Shown here: piece by piece, positions 6,437 to 7,720 of the stretch
Layout of the letters: each line of letters begins with the position of its first letter
Position numbering within the stretch: the stretch's first letter is position 1
From: an uncultured Bacillaceae bacterium
GTDB lineage: Bacteria; Bacillota; Bacilli; Bacillales; Alkalibacillaceae
DNA length: 7,720 bases
Assembly (NCBI GenBank): GCA_937983065.1
Contig: CALKAL010000168.1
Location: forward strand, 1-7,720
Direction of reading: 5' to 3'
Position numbers and translations under genes: made by a program
Notes under the pieces: generated by a model
The model's input: the letters and a program-made list of their open reading frames with translations, nothing else
What the model was told of the DNA's origin: nothing
Databases searched by the model: none

Positions 6437-7495
6437 TTAGTGAATTGTGTTTAATACTTGGCTAAAAATTTCTTCTCTAAATTTATTTATATTTGTTGGT
6501 TTTTCTACATTGAGTCGATTCGTTAATAATACGACTTGTAGACGCTTCTTTGGTACTAGCCATAAAGACGTTCCGGTAAAACCTGTATGCCCACACCCAG
6601 TTGGAAATGGGGCATTTATTTGCCACCCTAATCCTCGACCATCAATTTGATCTTTCATAGATTCAAAGATTAATGCCTCATCAATGTATGCTTTTTCCCC
6701 CGTAAATCCCCCCTTTAAGTATAACTCTCCTAATTTGCTGACATCATTTGCATTCGCAAATAGCCCAGCGTGACCAGATTGTCCTTTGAAAAAGTAATGG
6801 CAGTTCCCATCGTTAACTTCCCCAACAATTGGTACCGTTGTATCTCTGAAGTTATCAAATTGTTTATTTCTGTCTGCACACATTTTCATTTCAATTTGGT
6901 TACCGAACTCAGTTGCGACAATCTTTCCATCTTGTGGTATCGGGCCGTAAGTGAGGCTGTCCATCTTTAATGGTTTTACGATGTATTCGGTAACAGCATC
7001 CTGTAATGATTTATTTGTTTGCTGCTTAATTACTTCACCTAATAAAATAAAATTTAAATCACTATAAACCGTCTTATCTTCATGATGTTCTAACGGGATT
7101 TTATTCAAAATTGCATATAAATCATCATTAGGTAGCTCGGAATAAAAAGGATACCAGCCAAGGAGCCCTGAGCTATGTGTTAACAATTGTTTAATCGTTA
7201 TTCTTTCTAAAACAGAATTTCCTTTTACTTTCGGTAATGTATCTTTTAACGTCGAATCAAGCTGGATTGTTCGATCAGTTATGAGTTTCAAAATCATTGT
7301 CGTTGTAAATAACTTTGAAACACTAGCTAAGTCAAAAATAGATGTTTCATTAATTGGTACATTCCGATCCTCGTTTTGGTACCCATAAGCGAGTTGGGCG
7401 ATTGTTTCATCATCCTTTTTCACGAGACAAATAGCACCTGTAAAATAGTTTTGTTCATAATATTTTTTTAATATTTGTTGCAATGCTTCATTCAT
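6437..7495 (-). CDS. Serine hydrolase of the beta-lactamase/PBP fold, AmlB (YbbE)-like, possible muropeptide amidase
   Basis: A 352-residue protein of the beta-lactamase (class C/esterase) family. Numbered from the ATG at 7493-7495, the catalytic elements are: S58-V-S-K61 (S-x-x-K nucleophile and base), LLTHSSG (104-110), Y144-S-D146 (the Y-x-N equivalent), SGHAGLF (240-246) and H303-T-G305 (the KTG equivalent). GHAGLF and the Y-S-D/H-T-G variants are usual in the group containing Bacillus YbbE (AmlB/AmiE), which removes the peptide from MurNAc-peptides. No signal peptide or lipobox is present. The N-terminus MNEALQQILKKYYEQ is hydrophilic, so a cytoplasmic location is inferred, unlike the exported B. 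subtilis enzyme. The ATG is preferred over the GTG at 7505-7507 because that GTG lies within the only ribosome-site-like sequence (GTGGTG, 6 nt before the ATG). It is the first gene of the operon after a promoter and cre-like site, with murQ just upstream. An esterase or D-aminopeptidase role remains possible. Confidence 0.85.
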   Translation of the reverse strand: MNEALQQILKKYYEQNYFTGAICLVKKDDETIAQLAYGYQNEDRNVPINETSIFDLASVSKLFTTTMILKLITDRTIQLDSTLKDTLPKVKGNSVLERITIKQLLTHSSGLLGWYPFYSELPNDDLYAILNKIPLEHHEDKTVYSDLNFILLGEVIKQQTNKSLQDAVTEYIVKPLKMDSLTYGPIPQDGKIVATEFGNQIEMKMCADRNKQFDNFRDTTVPIVGEVNDGNCHYFFKGQSGHAGLFANANDVSKLGELYLKGGFTGEKAYIDEALIFESMKDQIDGRGLGWQINAPFPTGCGHTGFTGTSLWLVPKKRLQVVLLTNRLNVEKPTNINKFREEIFSQVLNTIH

Positions 7496-7516
7496 TTTAT
7501 ACACCACTTTATACGT

Positions 7517-7530
7517 TGTAAGCGTTTACT
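7517..7530. promoter_or_regulatory. cre-like site (CcpA catabolite repression)
   Basis: TGTAAGCGTTTACT matches the cre consensus TGWAANCGNTNWCA at 13 of 14 positions, with the last base T instead of A. It is a near-palindrome lying about 40-55 nt downstream of the -10 box and 22 nt before the ATG of the hydrolase gene. In this position bound CcpA-HPr(Ser-P) would block elongation. It suggests carbon catabolite repression of the hydrolase-transporter operon. Confidence 0.8.
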
Positions 7531-7570
7531 TATCTGCCAGCTGAATCTATTAATAATTTTCTTATAAAAT

Positions 7571-7600
7571 ATTATAACATGGATTGTGTACTTTTTTGAA
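7571..7600 (-). promoter_or_regulatory. Sigma-A-type promoter of the hydrolase-transporter operon (extended -10)
   Basis: On the minus strand TATAAT (7571-7576) is a perfect -10 preceded by TGT, giving an extended TGnTATAAT. A weak -35, TTCAAA (7595-7600), lies 18 nt upstream. Transcription should begin near 7564, leaving a leader of about 70 nt that contains the cre-like site. It lies just after the stop codon of murQ, so the operon can be expressed separately from it. Confidence 0.78.
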
Positions 7601-7612
7601 ATATTTTTTCAA
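7596..7612. repeat. Short dyad TTGAAA-N5-TTTCAA over the -35 region (possible operator)
   Basis: TTGAAA (7596-7601) and TTTCAA (7607-7612) are exact inverted repeats with a 5-nt AT spacer. They overlap the -35 box of the operon promoter and abut the murQ stop codon. The location suits a repressor site. A regulator such as the RpiR-family MurR often linked to murQ is a candidate, but none is in the window. Confidence 0.4.
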
Positions 7613-7720
7613 TTAATTTTTTGTTAAATCTTTTATCGCTTCTTTAACATACCCGCTGTTATTGTGTAAAGCTGCTTTTGCCTCATCATAATCAACCCCT
7701 GCAAGCAACATGACAATCGC
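7613..7720 (-). CDS. murQ: N-acetylmuramic acid 6-phosphate etherase, C-terminal end (partial)
   Basis: Thirty-five codons and a TAA (7613-7615) of a minus-strand gene that enters from the right edge. The peptide AIVMLLAGVDYDEAKAALHN, then NSGYVKEAIKDLTKN, fits the C-terminal helical tail of MurQ proteins: A-[IVL]-V-M-L-x-x-G-[VL]-x-x-x-E-A-x-x-x-L-x-x-x-x-G-x-V-x-x-A-[IL]. MurQ is cytoplasmic and cleaves the D-lactyl ether of MurNAc-6-phosphate to give GlcNAc-6-phosphate and D-lactate in peptidoglycan sugar recycling. In B. subtilis, murQ belongs to a cluster with murR, murP, the amidase ybbE, nagZ and ybbC. An amidase-like gene directly downstream here supports the call. No terminator is evident after the stop, so read-through into the next operon is possible. 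The catalytic SIS domain is outside the window, hence the moderate confidence. Confidence 0.75.
   Translation of the reverse strand, partial: AIVMLLAGVDYDEAKAALHNNSGYVKEAIKDLTKN

Noticed and set aside
1..7720. CRISPR arrays, tRNA or rRNA genes, insertion sequences, attachment sites, prophage or toxin-antitoxin genes
   Set aside because: I found no regularly spaced repeats, cloverleaf-like sequence, transposase motifs or terminal inverted repeats. The window reads as an ordinary chromosomal metabolic and transport region.

Overview
The window is low-GC, AT-rich Bacillota DNA, most likely from the Bacillaceae. The reasons are Shine-Dalgarno sites of the GGAGGTGA type, TTG and GTG starts, a lipoprotein-type solute-binding protein, a near-consensus CcpA (cre) site, and gene content resembling the Bacillus MurNAc/muropeptide rescue genes. 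The very acidic linker of the binding protein would suit a halotolerant or alkaliphilic host, but that is only a guess. Every gene I can support is on the minus strand, so transcription runs from high to low coordinates.

Layout in order of transcription. (1) 7720-7613: the C-terminal end of a probable N-acetylmuramic acid 6-phosphate etherase (murQ). (2) 7612-7496: a control region with an extended -10 sigma-A-type promoter, a short dyad over the -35 region and a cre-like site in the leader. (3) 7495-6437: a serine hydrolase of the beta-lactamase/PBP fold, related to the Bacillus muropeptide amidase AmlB/AmiE (YbbE) group but without a signal peptide. (4) 6423-332: a complete oligopeptide/dipeptide ABC importer, in the order lipoprotein (A), permease (B), permease (C), a GNAT acetyltransferase, ATPase (D), ATPase (F). 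A 16-bp perfect stem-loop lies between A and B. (5) 304-265: a strong intrinsic terminator. (6) 264-95: an AT-rich regulatory gap with repeats and a palindrome. (7) 94-1: the N-terminus of a second, unrelated GNAT protein that runs off the window.

The genes from the hydrolase to ATPase F are separated by 2 to about 40 nt, apart from the 118-nt A-B gap, and end at one terminator. They therefore look like a seven-gene operon. A plausible joint function is as follows. The importer brings in peptides, possibly cell-wall peptides or muropeptides. The leaderless hydrolase works on them in the cytoplasm. Upstream, MurQ converts MurNAc-6-P to GlcNAc-6-P. CcpA would repress the set when preferred sugars are available. 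The neighbourhood and the family assignments are visible in the sequence, but the muropeptide substrate is inference. Nothing here is clearly a new system. The most interesting point is the coupling of a cytoplasmic AmlB-like enzyme to a dedicated peptide importer beside murQ.
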